64,000 nt of DNA. Origin: Rotaria socialis (lineage: Eukaryota > Rotifera > Eurotatoria > Philodinida > Philodinidae). The translations under genes were made by a program, and so were the position numbers. The notes below the pieces were generated by a model that saw only the letters and a program-made list of their open reading frames with translations, was not told the origin of the DNA and ran no database searches. Numbering within the stretch: the stretch's first letter is position 1; every line of letters begins with the position of its first letter. Of the stretch, positions 38,293-48,840 are shown piece by piece. The stretch lies in assembly GCA_905331475.1 (NCBI GenBank), contig CAJNYU010000017.1:19873-83872 (forward strand), written 5' to 3'.

Positions 38293-38557
38293 ACTTGAGG
38301 GTGTGGGTGTGGATTATCTTTTAATCCACACCCGCACCCACCCCACACACCCTGCTTGTCAATTGCATCTTTTGAGAAAATTTTTATTTCCATTTGACCT
38401 CTTTTTTTTATGCCTCGGTAATTAATTTTTTTCTCTTTTGTGTAGGTTGGACTGTCTGTCTCTGGTAGAAATCTTAACTTTTAGAAAAACTGTTGGGTGT
38501 GGGTGTGAGTGTTAGGTCGTCTACAGCTGCACGATACCCACACCCACACCCTCAAGT
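38293..38557. mobile_element. small inverted-repeat element rich in TGTGGG telomere-like motif
   Basis: A 265-bp element bounded by ACTTGAGGGTGTGGGTGTGG at the left and its exact complement at the right. Both ends, and two internal hairpins (around 38320 and near 38490), contain GGGTGTGGG, the G-rich strand of the TGTGGG repeat reported for bdelloid telomeres. No open frame of significance is present, and no convincing target duplication was seen. Confidence 0.75.
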
Positions 38558-38778
38558 ATAATATATATGAGAAACATTGTGACAAAGGAATGATGACCTG
38601 ACAAATGATTCGTCAATAAACGAAAAAAAATGATTCACACGAAGAAAAATGACATCAACTGTTCAGCCTAACCTGTTATTATGTCATGAATATTTATCTT
38701 TCATTGTTTTCTCAGACGGTAATGAGAAAAATAGATATGTATATATAAAATAATACGATTGAACGAAATGAATTAGAC

Positions 38779-40588
38779 ATGAACATTTCGAATAACAATC
38801 AAAAAAATATACTCGATTTGCCCAATGAAATTTTATTTATTATTTTTAAGAAACTGAATATGGTCGATGTTCTTTATTCACTTGTGGATGTTACTCAACG
38901 GTTTGATCAAATAATACTTAATCCACTTTATATTTGTAATCTTGATATGACCACTATGACAATGAAATCATGTTTTGAATTTATTTATTCAATAGACAAT
39001 AAAGTTCTTGATAGGATTTGTAAAACTATTTTACATCGAATTCATCATCAAGTAAATGAACTCACTGTTGAACAACATTCAATGGAACGTGTGCTTCATA
39101 CTATTAATTATCCGGCACTTCACTCATTATCATTTATCGATTTTCAAGAGGATGTACTACTCAAATACTTAACAGGTAAACTATTTTATTTTCTTTATTT
39201 TAATTAACACAATAGTGAAATCATTAGACATAAGTTAATAATCATTGTTCTTTTTTGCTTATGAACTGAAGACAACACAGCTCTTCGCAAGCTTCTTACT
39301 GAACAAATTACAAGTCTTCAAATTGATGTCATGGATAAGAAAACATCACCATCACTTCCTCGAACTCTTTCGACTATATTTGCTTTCGTTTTATCTTTAT
39401 GTAAACGATTGATCAAGTTAAGTTTTTGTCACTTATATCATCATTTAACCAATTGCACTTTTGACTTATCGTCAACTAACTGCTTGTCTTCAACTTTGAC
39501 TACATTGGAAATTACTGTGAAAACTTTCGATGATTGTCTTTATCTACTTGATGAGCGTCTCAGTTGTCTATCAACACTGAAAATTCATGTGGATGAAATT
39601 GCATTTACATCAGGAACTATAGATAACACGGTGAGTATAATTGCCAATTAGTGTGTTACGAAAAAAACAACAATGAACTCGATAGATAAACATACTTTGT
39701 TCTTTTTTTTCAAAGAAGATACTTCCCAAACTGAAGCACTTCACATTTTGGTCAGATCCACGTACACTTGTTTATGATAATCAAATTCTTCCATTATTTC
39801 GACGAATGATAAATCTAGAAGAATTGATATTTTTTCTTTCAATAATAAGAATTGACTCAAATTATATTGATGGTATTCAATTATATGATGATATTCTTAT
39901 TTATATGCGACGATTAAAAAAATTTGTTTTCAATATTGACACATGTGTAATCAAAAAGAATATTGGAATTGCTCTTTCATCGAATGAAGATATTCAGCGT
40001 AGTTTCATTGGAAGAGAATATGGGCCAGTTGGTACACATGTTGAAACTTTCTCAGGCGAAAACAAAGGTAGAGGCCATATGTATTCACTTCCACATGAAT
40101 TCAACGGTAGATGCCACATCTATTCGCTTCCATATCAATTCAAAAATTTTCATTATTTAAGCAATTCTTTTCAAGGTGGCATGTTTGATAATGTTCATTG
40201 CCTGATGATGACGGACATACGACCTTTCGAGCATTACTTCTTCAAAGTAATCTCTCAAAGTTTTCCTCTGTTGAAACGATTGTATATATTTAATAATGAA
40301 CCGCAGAAAGAGAAACAACAACCGATAACGTTTATCAAATTTTCTCATCTTATTTTACTCTATCTTACTAGCGCTCATGTAGATTATGCTAAACAATTTC
40401 TCTTCAATAAACATTGTCATTTACCTTGTTTACTGGATCTTTACATCAGGTACGAATCACTTGCAGTGGTCACAAACAATTTCACTAATGATGGAACACG
40501 TCGTACTTGTGATAAATTGACCAGTCTTCATGTAAAGGAGCCGTTTGTTCCTCCAGAAAACTTTCATCAATATTTTCCTTTATTGTAA
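38779..40588 (+). CDS. F-box protein of the bdelloid-expanded type
   Basis: Three exons (38779-39175, 39272-39630, 39716-40588) give about 542 residues. The N-terminal F-box is clear: LDLPNEILFIIFKKLNMVDV followed by LYSLVDVTQRFDQI. F-box proteins are substrate receptors of SCF ubiquitin ligases and bind Skp1 through this motif. The rest is a series of leucine-rich, beta/alpha-like segments (LHSLSFIDF, LPKLKHFTFW, MINLEELIFFLS, FPLLKRLYIF, CDKLTSLHV) resembling degenerate LRRs. An internal short duplication is visible: HMYSLPHEFNGR followed directly by HIYSLPYQFKN. The architecture is the one seen in large multigene families of bdelloid rotifers. Splice sites are canonical and the frame is intact. 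Confidence 0.92.
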
Positions 40589-42117
40589 ATATTATTGTTG
40601 TTAAAAGTTGTGTCAATAAAAGCAAATAATAGGAGAAGATTAAGTATATTCCAATCATGTCAGAGCTGGAACCGGTGAAATTCCGACAAACGGGTAAGCA
40701 ATCGGAGCTACTGATTCCACGAGAACCGCTTCAGATCGACAAAACATGATGGAAATCGACAGAGCCGTTTCCAGCTATGAAACTAACTGGCTAATGGTTA
40801 AATAGATTGGTGACCAGACGGATGAGAGAGATAGGAGTATAGGCAGATAAACAAACAATTCTGCTATTGATAATATAATATACACCGACTAGTCAAAGTG
40901 ATTTCCTTCTACATGGATATTTATCGTACCATTTAATATGTTCATTCACAAGGATAGAAGAGAGGAAGTGAGAGATGAGGTGACAGATTAAGGACAATAC
41001 AAAAAGATAAATATAAATCAATACATAAGGAAAACAGAACACAAATGGTCAGGTGTTATAAGAGGACAAGAAAATAAAGCGAAGAAAAATAAAAGAGAGA
41101 AATTCTTCGATCTCTTTTTTTCAGAAAGAATAAGAAAAACATTTATGATTTGAACTAATGTTCATTATATGATGAAGAAACTTTTGTTTTGTTGAGTCTT
41201 GAAGGACTTTCTATTGATATATTCAAAGAGCATCAATTCATCTACTTGATAAATAAACTTAAAAAACATTCTCGACCAAAATTAAGAGTAAAATGAGAGT
41301 ATTTTTCGAAAATTTCGACCGGTGAATTTCCATTTTTTCCGGCCCGCACTGGAACCGTTTTACCGCATTCGTTCGAGCCCTGAATCATGCTGCTCAGTTA
41401 AAACAAAATAGATATAATTAGACGAAAAATGTTTTTGCTATGCTTTGATAAAGTAGAGTTTGATTGTTATTTATCTATCATGTTAAAAGATAAATGTATT
41501 CTTAAATATTATTTTAGATCAAACAAATCAGAATCACATCTCATCTATTCTTAATCAAGGTATACTTCAACTTATACAAATTATAAAGATTTGAAAGAAA
41601 TCGTTTTCTTGATTATTAATTATTCTAACACATTGTAGATAAAGTATCGAATTTCAAAATAGTCATAGCATTTGAATGATCAGTAATTCAGAGAGATAAT
41701 AATGATACTAGTGAACAGAAAATATTAAAATTATTGGAAGTACATTAAGTAATTGTTATAAAAGTCCTGTGCCTTGGCTGGTTACATGAATATATCTCTA
41801 ATTGCTTTAAAAGGAGATGAGTATTGGTAAGAAATTGATAGTGTTGATGGTCTGATGGTTTATTTTCATTCGTTTTTCGTTTATTTGTCATTATTTTGTT
41901 GTCATTTCTATGAAATAAAATAAAATAAAAAAAAAACTCGAGAAAACCTTTTGTTTATTTTTGAACAAGAAAATTTAATTTAATTTATTTTTCTCTATTT
42001 ATTTGATATAAAGGTTCATAGGAAAAGTTTAAATCACAAATAATTTTATCTATAATCTTCATGATGGAAGAAAAAAAAAGAAGCCAACATAACAATGAAA
42101 AACAACATAATTTATTT
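40589..42117. other. intergenic
   Basis: Between the F-box gene and a convergent coiled-coil gene. The 40640-40830 part is noticeably richer in G and C than its surroundings and contains a weak inverted pair (AGCTGGAACCGG near 40670; CCGTTTCCAGCT near 40768), perhaps a degraded short repeat. The rest shows nothing. Confidence 0.4.
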
Positions 42118-42875
42118 CTAGTGAAGTTTATGTTTACCATCGTTATCATCATCATCATCGCTTTGATTTGTTTTTGAAGATGTTGATTGTTCAAGATTGT
42201 GTTCAATTGGTGCCACATTAATCTTCTTTTGAATATCATCATTAGCCATGAATTTCATCATAACCATTGAATTTCCATCGATTGAACTACATTTATTTCC
42301 ATCATCTTCTGTTTGATTTGATAAAAGTTCAGCACGAATATGGGGTAAAACAACACTTTGACCTATAATTATAGAAATACAGTTTAGAATTCGATAATAT
42401 TTTTTTCAAAGAAAACTTATCACCAGTTACACGATCACGTGTTTTATTTAATTCATTATTTTCAATTGCTTCTTGACGTTGACGTTTTGCTTGTTCTAAA
42501 AATAAATGATATGATTATGTGATTAAAACAACAATGAATCTTACCATTTTTCTCTTCCATTTGTCGTTTAGTGCGTTTCTTATCAGCTACGTCGGCATAA
42601 TACCCGCTTATTGAAAATTTAAGTTTTTCATTTTCGACGGCTTTCTCTAATAACTGAATCTGTTCATGTGATACATTATTTGGTTGATCTTTAGCTTAAG
42701 TTTCAGCAACAGCAATAACAGCAAGTTTATATTTTTGTAATTGTTGTTGTTCAATAGCAGCGAGTTTTTCAACCTAAATAAAACAAACATGAGGAACTTA
42801 AAAAACCTATTTATAACATACATCATCTCCAGCTTCTGTGATACTTTCAAAGAATTTACTGCTCGTCGGGTCCAT
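42118..42875 (-). pseudogene. coiled-coil protein gene with one in-frame stop
   Basis: Four exons (42822-42875, 42545-42773, 42424-42495, 42118-42362) join in frame into 199 codons, beginning MDPTSSKFFESITEAGDD and ending in an Asp-rich tail before KHKLH. The centre is a basic coiled coil (KKRTKRQMEEKNEQAKRQRQ). All splice sites are canonical and the frame is otherwise perfect, but codon TAA at 42696-42698 interrupts exon 2 after IAVAET. A single C-to-T change (CAA to TAA) would explain it. A 25-bp intron removing the stop is too short to be likely. So this is either a very young pseudogene, a heterozygous allele, a read-through gene, or a base-call error. The family is unknown; the composition suggests a nuclear or RNA-associated protein. 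Confidence 0.7.
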
Positions 42876-43471
42876 GTTGAATGAAGATAGTGATCTAGAT
42901 GACGATTTAGAATTAAATATTTAAAGTTTTATTGTAATCGACGATGGAAAGTCACAGTTTTCTCTCTCTCTCCAATTTCTTTTCGTTGTTTTCTCTTTAT
43001 CTCTTTCTCCCAGTATTTACATGTAAATACTGAAAGAAAAATATAGAGAGAACGACGAAAAGAAAGGAACCACGCAAGACTATAAGAAGGAAAACAAAAA
43101 AAAAAGATTTCTAAATGTTTTCGTTCATACATATAACCGGGGAGAATAGAAATGAAAAACAACACGTTCCATTCTCTCTTAATATGTTTGATTCATTGTT
43201 TATCTATAGTTAGTTGGAATATTCTGATGTCGACAGTGTATAACATTTAAATATAATTCCATTTATTCAAATGTTTCTTTATTTAGTAGTTTTTTTTCAT
43301 GAAAATTTATATTCTTAATGGGTTATTATAAAACCAAGATTAAATTTCCTTTCATATTCTTCATTCAGATGTTCTTTTAAATTATAAAATCGAATTTTGT
43401 TTTCTTTATGTGTTACATTTAAATAAAAACATATTTTTTTTCTTCGATGATATTCTGAACAAGAGGAATTT
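42876..43471. other. intergenic
   Basis: AT-rich. A short near-palindrome with TATTTACATGTAAATA lies near 43020. Nothing else is supported. Confidence 0.4.
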
Positions 43472-44127
43472 TTCTAACAATCGAGGTGCTTGCACTGTCC
43501 GTTGAAAAGTCTAGATATATTGGTGTCAAATTGAAGCTCTCCCTTCCAAACTATCAAATTTCAAATGAAAAATTTATTTTCGAAATTCGCGCTGAAACTT
43601 TCCACACATGAAGGGCCCAATATGAATAACTTGAAAAATAAATTTCAGAATTTTCCGATAATTTATCTTTGAGATATGAATTTCTCAAAATATCCATCAT
43701 GTATTGAAAAGTGTCTCAATATTGAGAAATTCATATCTCAAAGATAAATTGTCGGAAAATTCTGAAATTTATTTTTCAAGTTATTCATATTGGGCCCTTC
43801 ATGTGTGGAAAGTTTCAGCGCGAATTTCGAAAATAAATTTTTCANATCTCAAAGATAAATTATCGGAAAATTCTGAAATTTATTTTTCAAGTTATTCATA
43901 TTGGGCCCTTCATGTGTGGAAAGTTTCAGCGCGAATTTCGAAAATAAATTTTTCATAGACAACTAGGTTCCTGCAGAAACAAATCCACTAAAAAATCGAT
44001 ATCTCGGTGGTGGAACGCCAACAGCCACCTATATTTGAAATTTGATAGTTTGGAAGGGAGAGCTTCAATTTGACACCAATATATCTAGACTTTTCAACGG
44101 ACAGTGCAAGCACCTCGATTGTTAGAA
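43472..44127. mobile_element. foldback transposon with internal tandem duplication
   Basis: About 656 bp. The outer ends TTCTAACAATCGAGGTGCTT are exact inverted repeats extending roughly 95 bp. Inside, a second inverted pair (about 43565-43690 against 43715-43845) makes most of the left half a giant hairpin. The 43735-43843 segment is repeated in tandem at 43846-43956, with an undetermined base N at 43845 between the copies, so copy number here is not reliable. A unique segment (about 43960-44030) lies between the repeat and the right end. No coding region is evident; the frame across 43704-43958 only reads the duplicated arm twice. No target duplication was resolved. Confidence 0.8.
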
Positions 44128-44483
44128 CTTAAATATTTCTAAACAAAATGTTTGTTGAAGCAACATTTGAAATTCTTTTAATTTTACAATATTTTTTTAA
44201 TTTTTCTTTAACTTTGAGTATTTATGGAAAAAAAAGAATGTTTCATAATTAAATTAAATTTGAAATAAATTATTCCTAAACATGAGCAATATAATTGAAG
44301 AAATAAAAAATAAAAATTCGTTCAGTTGAAATAAGAAGAAATGAGAAAAAAAACAAATATTTCTTTTTAGAAAATTTTTGATACAATTAGAGGACAATGC
44401 ATTAGACAAAATGAGTTTAACTGATTTAATTTTTAATTATTTAAATTCAAATGGATCAAATTGGTTAGAAAAACCACCAGGAA

Positions 44484-45164
44484 CGTAGCTTCCTAATTGC
44501 GGGCAAAAATTAAGCCAATTAGTGAAAAATGACCGCAATTTGGAAAGAGTGAAATTTTATTTTCTCATTTTTATTGTGTTTCCAAATTGCGGTCACTTTT
44601 CAATTAAGCAATCAACAAACATATAATGATTGCTAAATATTTATATATTTGTTAATTGACATAACCAATACATGCACAAAAAATTTACTCTTCGTCAATT
44701 ACTATCTATAGCATCTTTTGAAATATCTACATATCGATGAGAAATACTTGGTAAGACTTTTTGATATGCATTAAAGTCTTAATCAAGAATATATTTGATT
44801 TTTTCTAGTTTACGCTTTTCATCGTCGGGTATATTTTTCGCTGTTCTTGGTCGTGTTGTGTGCTTTTGAGCCTGTTCTTACTCGATCTAAAAAATTCTTG
44901 TACAAAAGTGCTTTTTCTCCTTTTTGAGTTGTCGACCAAGTGAACTCAGCATCCAGTGTGTCAAATGAAATATACCCTTTTTCTCATACTTTTATATTTA
45001 TCAATCATACAAACAATCATGATCCAATGTCGCAATAACTAATCAATTAGAAAGTGACCGCAATTTGGAAACGCAATAAAAATGAGAAAATAAAAATTCA
45101 CTCTTTCCAAATTGCGGTCATTTTTCACTAATTGGCTTAATTTTTGCCCGCAATTAAGACGTAG
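44484..45164. mobile_element. Mutator-like (MULE) element with long TIRs and FLYWCH relic
   Basis: 681 bp inserted in the beta-lactamase gene. The target duplication CCACCAGGAA (44474-44483 and 45165-45174) is 9-10 bp, the size made by MULE transposases. The inverted ends are about 125 bp long and some 97 percent alike by eye (GCGGGCAAAAATTAAGCC and onward), each with an inner inverted pair GACCGCAATTTGG / CCAAATTGCGGTC. On the minus strand, 44819-44965 reads EFTWSTTQKGEKALLYKNFL, a good fit to the FLYWCH zinc-finger pattern often found with MULE transposases. No transposase core is present. Confidence 0.85.
44819..44965 (-). pseudogene. FLYWCH-type zinc-finger fragment inside the MULE
   Basis: A 48-codon open stretch beginning FDTLDAEFTWSTTQKGEKAL and containing LLYKNFLDRVRTG, then ending at TGA. 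The spacing of aromatic and KG..LLY residues matches the first half of a FLYWCH finger. The downstream Cys-His part is missing or out of frame. DNA-binding relic, not a working gene. Confidence 0.5.
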
Positions 45165-45340
45165 CCACCAGGAAATGTAACATTTGAAGGAACATCCTTT
45201 GCTGCATTAATTGTTGAACGTGTATTAAATATGTCTTATGAAGAATATACCAAAGAAAAAATTCTTAAACCATTAAATATCGATCTGACTCAATCAGGTT
45301 TTCGATTAGCTGATGTTAAAAATCGAGATGATCTTGTATA

Positions 45341-45629
45341 CCCAGGTCGAACAGTACGGTCCGTATACGGCCATCGACGGTTACTTTACGACTATTTTAC
45401 GGCCGAAAGTTTGCCGTAATATCTGGCGCAGTATACGTACCGTATTATCATGAGAGTACAGAGCACAAACAGCCGTAAACCATGAAAATTCAGTCCCGTT
45501 TACGGTGCCGTATTACTGCGCCAGGTATTACGGGCAAATACGGCCTATTTACTGCCGTAAATATACCGTTATGACATCGTTTACCGTCGATAAACAGACC
45601 GCAAACGAGTCCGTTTTGATCAACCTGGG
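45341..45629. mobile_element. TA-target inverted-repeat element, copy A
   Basis: 289 bp with ends CCCAGGTCGA and, at the right, the complement of CCCAGGTTGA, flanked by TA on both sides. Nearly the whole element folds back on itself: CCGTAATATCTGGCGCAGTA near 45415 pairs with TACTGCGCCAGGTATTACGG near 45512. It is richer in G and C (many CCGT and ACGG motifs) than the host. No coding capacity. It interrupts the beta-lactamase pseudogene. Confidence 0.8.
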
Positions 45630-45708
45630 TACATATGCTCTTAATTCTTCATATCTAGACGAATGGAAGCAAGGTTTACCACATTTGAATATAACACAAG
45701 TTATGGTA

Positions 45709-46102
45709 CCCAGGGCGAGAAACCAGACGGAATGATCTTACAAGAATCGTACGTTTGATCATATCTGATCTGATAAGATCAGACGAAAAATCGTACGCAA
45801 AATCGTCGTCTCTGATTTCTTACACTAAGTCGTATCAGAAGATTCTTGAAAGATTCTTGAAAGGTTCTTTTACCCATGAAATATCACTGTGATATTTTAA
45901 TTAAACTAATATCTCCGTAAAATATCACGACAAATTTGTATTGAAAATAAATTGCATGTGTGATCTTTAAAGAAAATATAGTATGATCTGATGCAAGATT
46001 TCAGAGACGACGATTTTTTGTCTGATGCTTATAAGATTTCGTTCGAATGGTAAGATCCGACGTCCGGATTGCAAGATCTTACGTCAGATTTTTCGACCTG
46101 GG
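45709..46102. mobile_element. TA-target inverted-repeat element, copy B
   Basis: 394 bp with ends CCCAGGGCGA at the left and the complement of CCCAGGTCGA at the right, flanked by TA. The terminal sequence is shared with copy A 80 bp upstream, but the interior is different, with internal inverted blocks such as AATCGTCGTCTCTGA near 45800 and TCAGAGACGACGATT near 46002. No coding capacity. It lies at the likely donor site of the following intron in the beta-lactamase pseudogene (ATG|GTA). Confidence 0.8.
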
Positions 46103-46617
46103 TAGATTTAATTCAATTTGAGAATTTTATTTTTAAAAAGTTTTGTTTATATGATTTATCCAAGTTTATTGCATATTTCATTTTTCATTTTTCCTACTTA
46201 TCCTGCTGGTCTTTTAAGAATGTTAGCACATGATCTATCGAAATTTCTTCGCATGTTGATGAATAATGGATATCCTCTTCTTCATTCGTTTTCAATTATT
46301 GAAATAAAAAAAGTTGTTGATGATGAAAATATTTGTCAATATAATCCAGCAAATACTAATAATTCATTTCCACCATCAATACAATTTGGTCTTGTTTGGA
46401 ATTGGAGAATAATGGATGATAGTCGAAGATTTATTTGTCAACGTGGGACGAATTTAGATTCAACACATTTAATGATGATTAATGATAAAAATACTATTGA
46501 AGTTATTATTTTATCAAATGGGAATAGGACTTTAGAAAATCAATTCTCGACGAAAGTTTATAATACATTGGCGAATATTCAATTAATGCTTTTTGATTGT
46601 CTTGAAAGTAAAATTTA

Positions 46618-47012
46618 ACAATTCTTCGAGCATTGGGAAAACTACTTCATTGGTTTTACTTTTATTTTGCTATTTTTTTATTTATTAAAAAACTGTTTAA
46701 AATCAACGCCATTGACATAACTTGATATCAATAAAATTAAAATATACAATTATTGGGATTCGTTTTCACTTCGATATATTTGATTTCATGTATTGACCCC
46801 ATTAATCCTAATAACCAAGTCAGAAACTTTCGCTGCTGAAACCATGATTATCAGATCATCATGAAGACTGTTCATTGAAACAAACAACGACCAACAGATC
46901 CCACTGAAGAAATGATATGAAGTCAAATTCGTCTGCGAAATAGTATCCTAAGTGCTTTGTTACTTTGAAGCTGTTTTGAGAGTTGTTAGTTTCATCCGTC
47001 TATTGTATTCAG
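46618..47012. other. intergenic
   Basis: Short region downstream of the pseudogene; nothing recognised. Confidence 0.4.
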
Positions 47013-47229
47013 CTCAAGGGGGGGAAAAGCGTATTTCTGTATTTCCATTTATTTCGAAATACTTTCTGTGTATTTCTATGTATTTCTGTGTATTTCTATA
47101 TGTTTCTATGTATGTCTATGTATTTCTGTGTATTTCCATGTATTTCTATGTATTTCCATGTATTTCTATTTATTTCAATGTATTTCTGTATTTCTGAAAT
47201 ACATTGAAATACGCCTTTTCCCCCTTGGG
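47013..47229. repeat. minisatellite capped by G-rich inverted ends
   Basis: A degenerate tandem array of about 10-12 bp units of the form TGTATTTCTA, spanning roughly 47040-47205. It is bounded by CTCAAGGGGGGGAAAAGC on the left and the inverse GCCTTTTCCCCCTTGG on the right, followed inward by GTATTTC on both sides. The caps suggest that the whole block is a unit of movement or amplification. The overlapping frames with a VFLCISMYF repeat come from the array. Confidence 0.75.
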
Positions 47230-47474
47230 TTCTTATCATCTTGTACCAACTTATGTTTAGTTTTTTTTATCTTTCAAGCGACCAGAAAGAGCTCGATCAT
47301 ATGATTTTTTTTTGGTTTTCATATTTATTTCTAATTCCAAGTGTTGTTTATTTTATTTTTCTTCACAAATAAACTTAAGAACGATATGAAAAATCTATTG
47401 TTCAGTTTCTAATACAGTCGGAGTTAACTTTTCTTTTACTCATCTTCTCTTTTTTTAAGATCATCATCAAAACA

Positions 47475-48840
47475 ATGTCTGTCAAAGGTCTTTTTATATT
47501 AGTCACAGATGGAGTGAAAGAAGAAAAGGTTGCAGTACACAATAATAGTGTCAGCAACAGTTTATTATGTGGAATTTTCAAAACGAATATTGTCGGTTTA
47601 CAATGTATTGATACCAGGTCAAATGCTGAAAGTATCTTGTGAGTTTCTAAAAAATCTAAGTAGTATAGAAATCAATTTTTGTTATTCTTTTATTTAGTAT
47701 TGGTTGTGTTGCCTGTCAATATGCTGTAACCGTAGAAGAACACTTAATTTACAGAATAATTATCGAGTATAAAGGTAAATGAGCATTCATAGTTAAATAG
47801 AATGAATATTCTGCAGATCTCAATTCTGAATAAAAGCTATTTCGAATTTATGTGAAGTACTAAATTTCTTTCTTATTGTTTAGAAAAAACATCTAATGTT
47901 GAACCAAAATTAACTGAATCGAATGATCAAGTTAGTTCTGTACCTTCAACGAGAGAAAAAAGTCTTACACCAACAAATGATATTAATAGAGCAGAATTTA
48001 ATCAATTAGTATCAACATTTGATGAGAAGCTTAAGAATTTAAGTACAAATTTTGATAATCAACTCAAGGATCTAACAACAAATATTGATACAAAATTCAA
48101 TAATTGTAAGTTTTTTCAACAACTCCTTATAATGTACATAATAAAAATATGTCATATAATCTCTTTGTTTAGTATCAAATGAACTTAATTTACTCTTCGA
48201 ACTTGTTCAACCTACTATTGGACGAGCAATTGATCCATGTGATGTAACTGCAAGATCACAAGGTTCATCTGGTAACAGTTTACCAAAACAAGTTATAAAC
48301 AAGTTTTATAATATAAATGAAAATGAGTGTATGATTTGTGGTTCATGTAATGATGTTGTAAATGCTCATATATGGCCAAAGCATACACATGGTGAACATT
48401 TACTATCAATGTTTAATTTATCAAATGATGGTTTAAATGATCCAAGAAATTATTTAAGATTAGCAAAATCACTTGAACTTGCTTTTGATAATAAATCCTT
48501 AACCATTATTATCCAAAATGGACAATTGGTACTATATGTATTAGATGATATGCTCAAAAAACAACGAGTATCTAATACAAGATATACATTTAAAGATTGC
48601 CACTTATGGCCTTTAAATTTTGGCAATGATAACCGACCGTTCTTCAGAATTTTGGCAGCTCATTGTAGAAATTCGTTTATTGACGCATTTCGTTTACAAA
48701 AAATTAACTATGAAACATACAAATGGGGCTATAATAGCTCAATTATTATGTTAAATACATCACCTGATGGGAACAAAGCTAAAATTTTTGATTGGCTTGA
48801 ACGGAATGAAAAGATAATAAAAAAGAAAGAAAAATCATAA
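47475..48840 (+). CDS. HNH-endonuclease-2-like domain protein
   Basis: Four exons (47475-47638, 47698-47774, 47884-48105, 48173-48840) give about 376 residues. The N-terminal 80 residues form an unrecognised small domain (MSVKGLFILVTDGVKEEKVA). A polar linker and an amphipathic segment rich in Asn and Asp (FDEKLKNLSTNFDNQLKDL) follow. The C-terminal half has ECMICGSCNDVVNAHIWPKH, then DPRNYLRLAKSLELAFDNKS, matching the pattern of HNH_2 domains: CxxC, A-H-I-x-P, then a leucine-rich strand and a late FD that aligns with the usual H..FD. HNH_2 proteins are common in fungi and bacteria, so horizontal origin is possible, but the introns show it is adapted to this genome. Catalytic activity cannot be judged; several metal ligands of a true HNH nuclease are uncertain. 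Confidence 0.75.

Larger units (their letters stand above)
44360..46617 (+). pseudogene. beta-lactamase-family serine hydrolase, broken by three insertions
   Basis: Three pieces of one gene are seen: 44366-44483 (LTDLIFNYLNSNGSNWLEK), 45165-45340 (ALIVERVLNMSYEEYTKEKI, LKPLNIDLTQSGFRLADVK), then 45630-45708 (SSYLDEWKQGLPHLNITQVM) and 46185-46617 (YPAGLLRMLAHDLSKFLRML, FGLVWNWRIMDDSRR, and the C-terminal IEVIILSNGNRTLENQ). This order matches class C beta-lactamase-like / LACTB-type proteins. The N-terminal part with the SxxK catalytic serine is absent, and the YxN motif position reads EGT. A Mutator-like element and two TA-target elements separate the pieces. The final exon has lost a recognisable acceptor AG. 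It is a dead gene. Confidence 0.85.

Noticed and set aside
40640..40830. Possible SINE or small RNA in the G+C-richer patch
   Set aside because: No Pol III A/B boxes with proper spacing, no tail and no target duplication; only a weak inverted pair.
42697..42716. A 25-bp intron removing the in-frame TAA of the coiled-coil gene
   Set aside because: Shorter than any other intron here (minimum about 45 bp) and with no plausible branch point.
43704..43958. Duplicated protein repeat across the N
   Set aside because: The two identical peptide copies simply translate the duplicated foldback arm; not a gene.
46952..47304. Overlapping frames with a VFLCISMYF repeat, perhaps a repeat protein
   Set aside because: Three frames are open at once over a tandem array whose unit length keeps them open; the reading is a by-product of the minisatellite.
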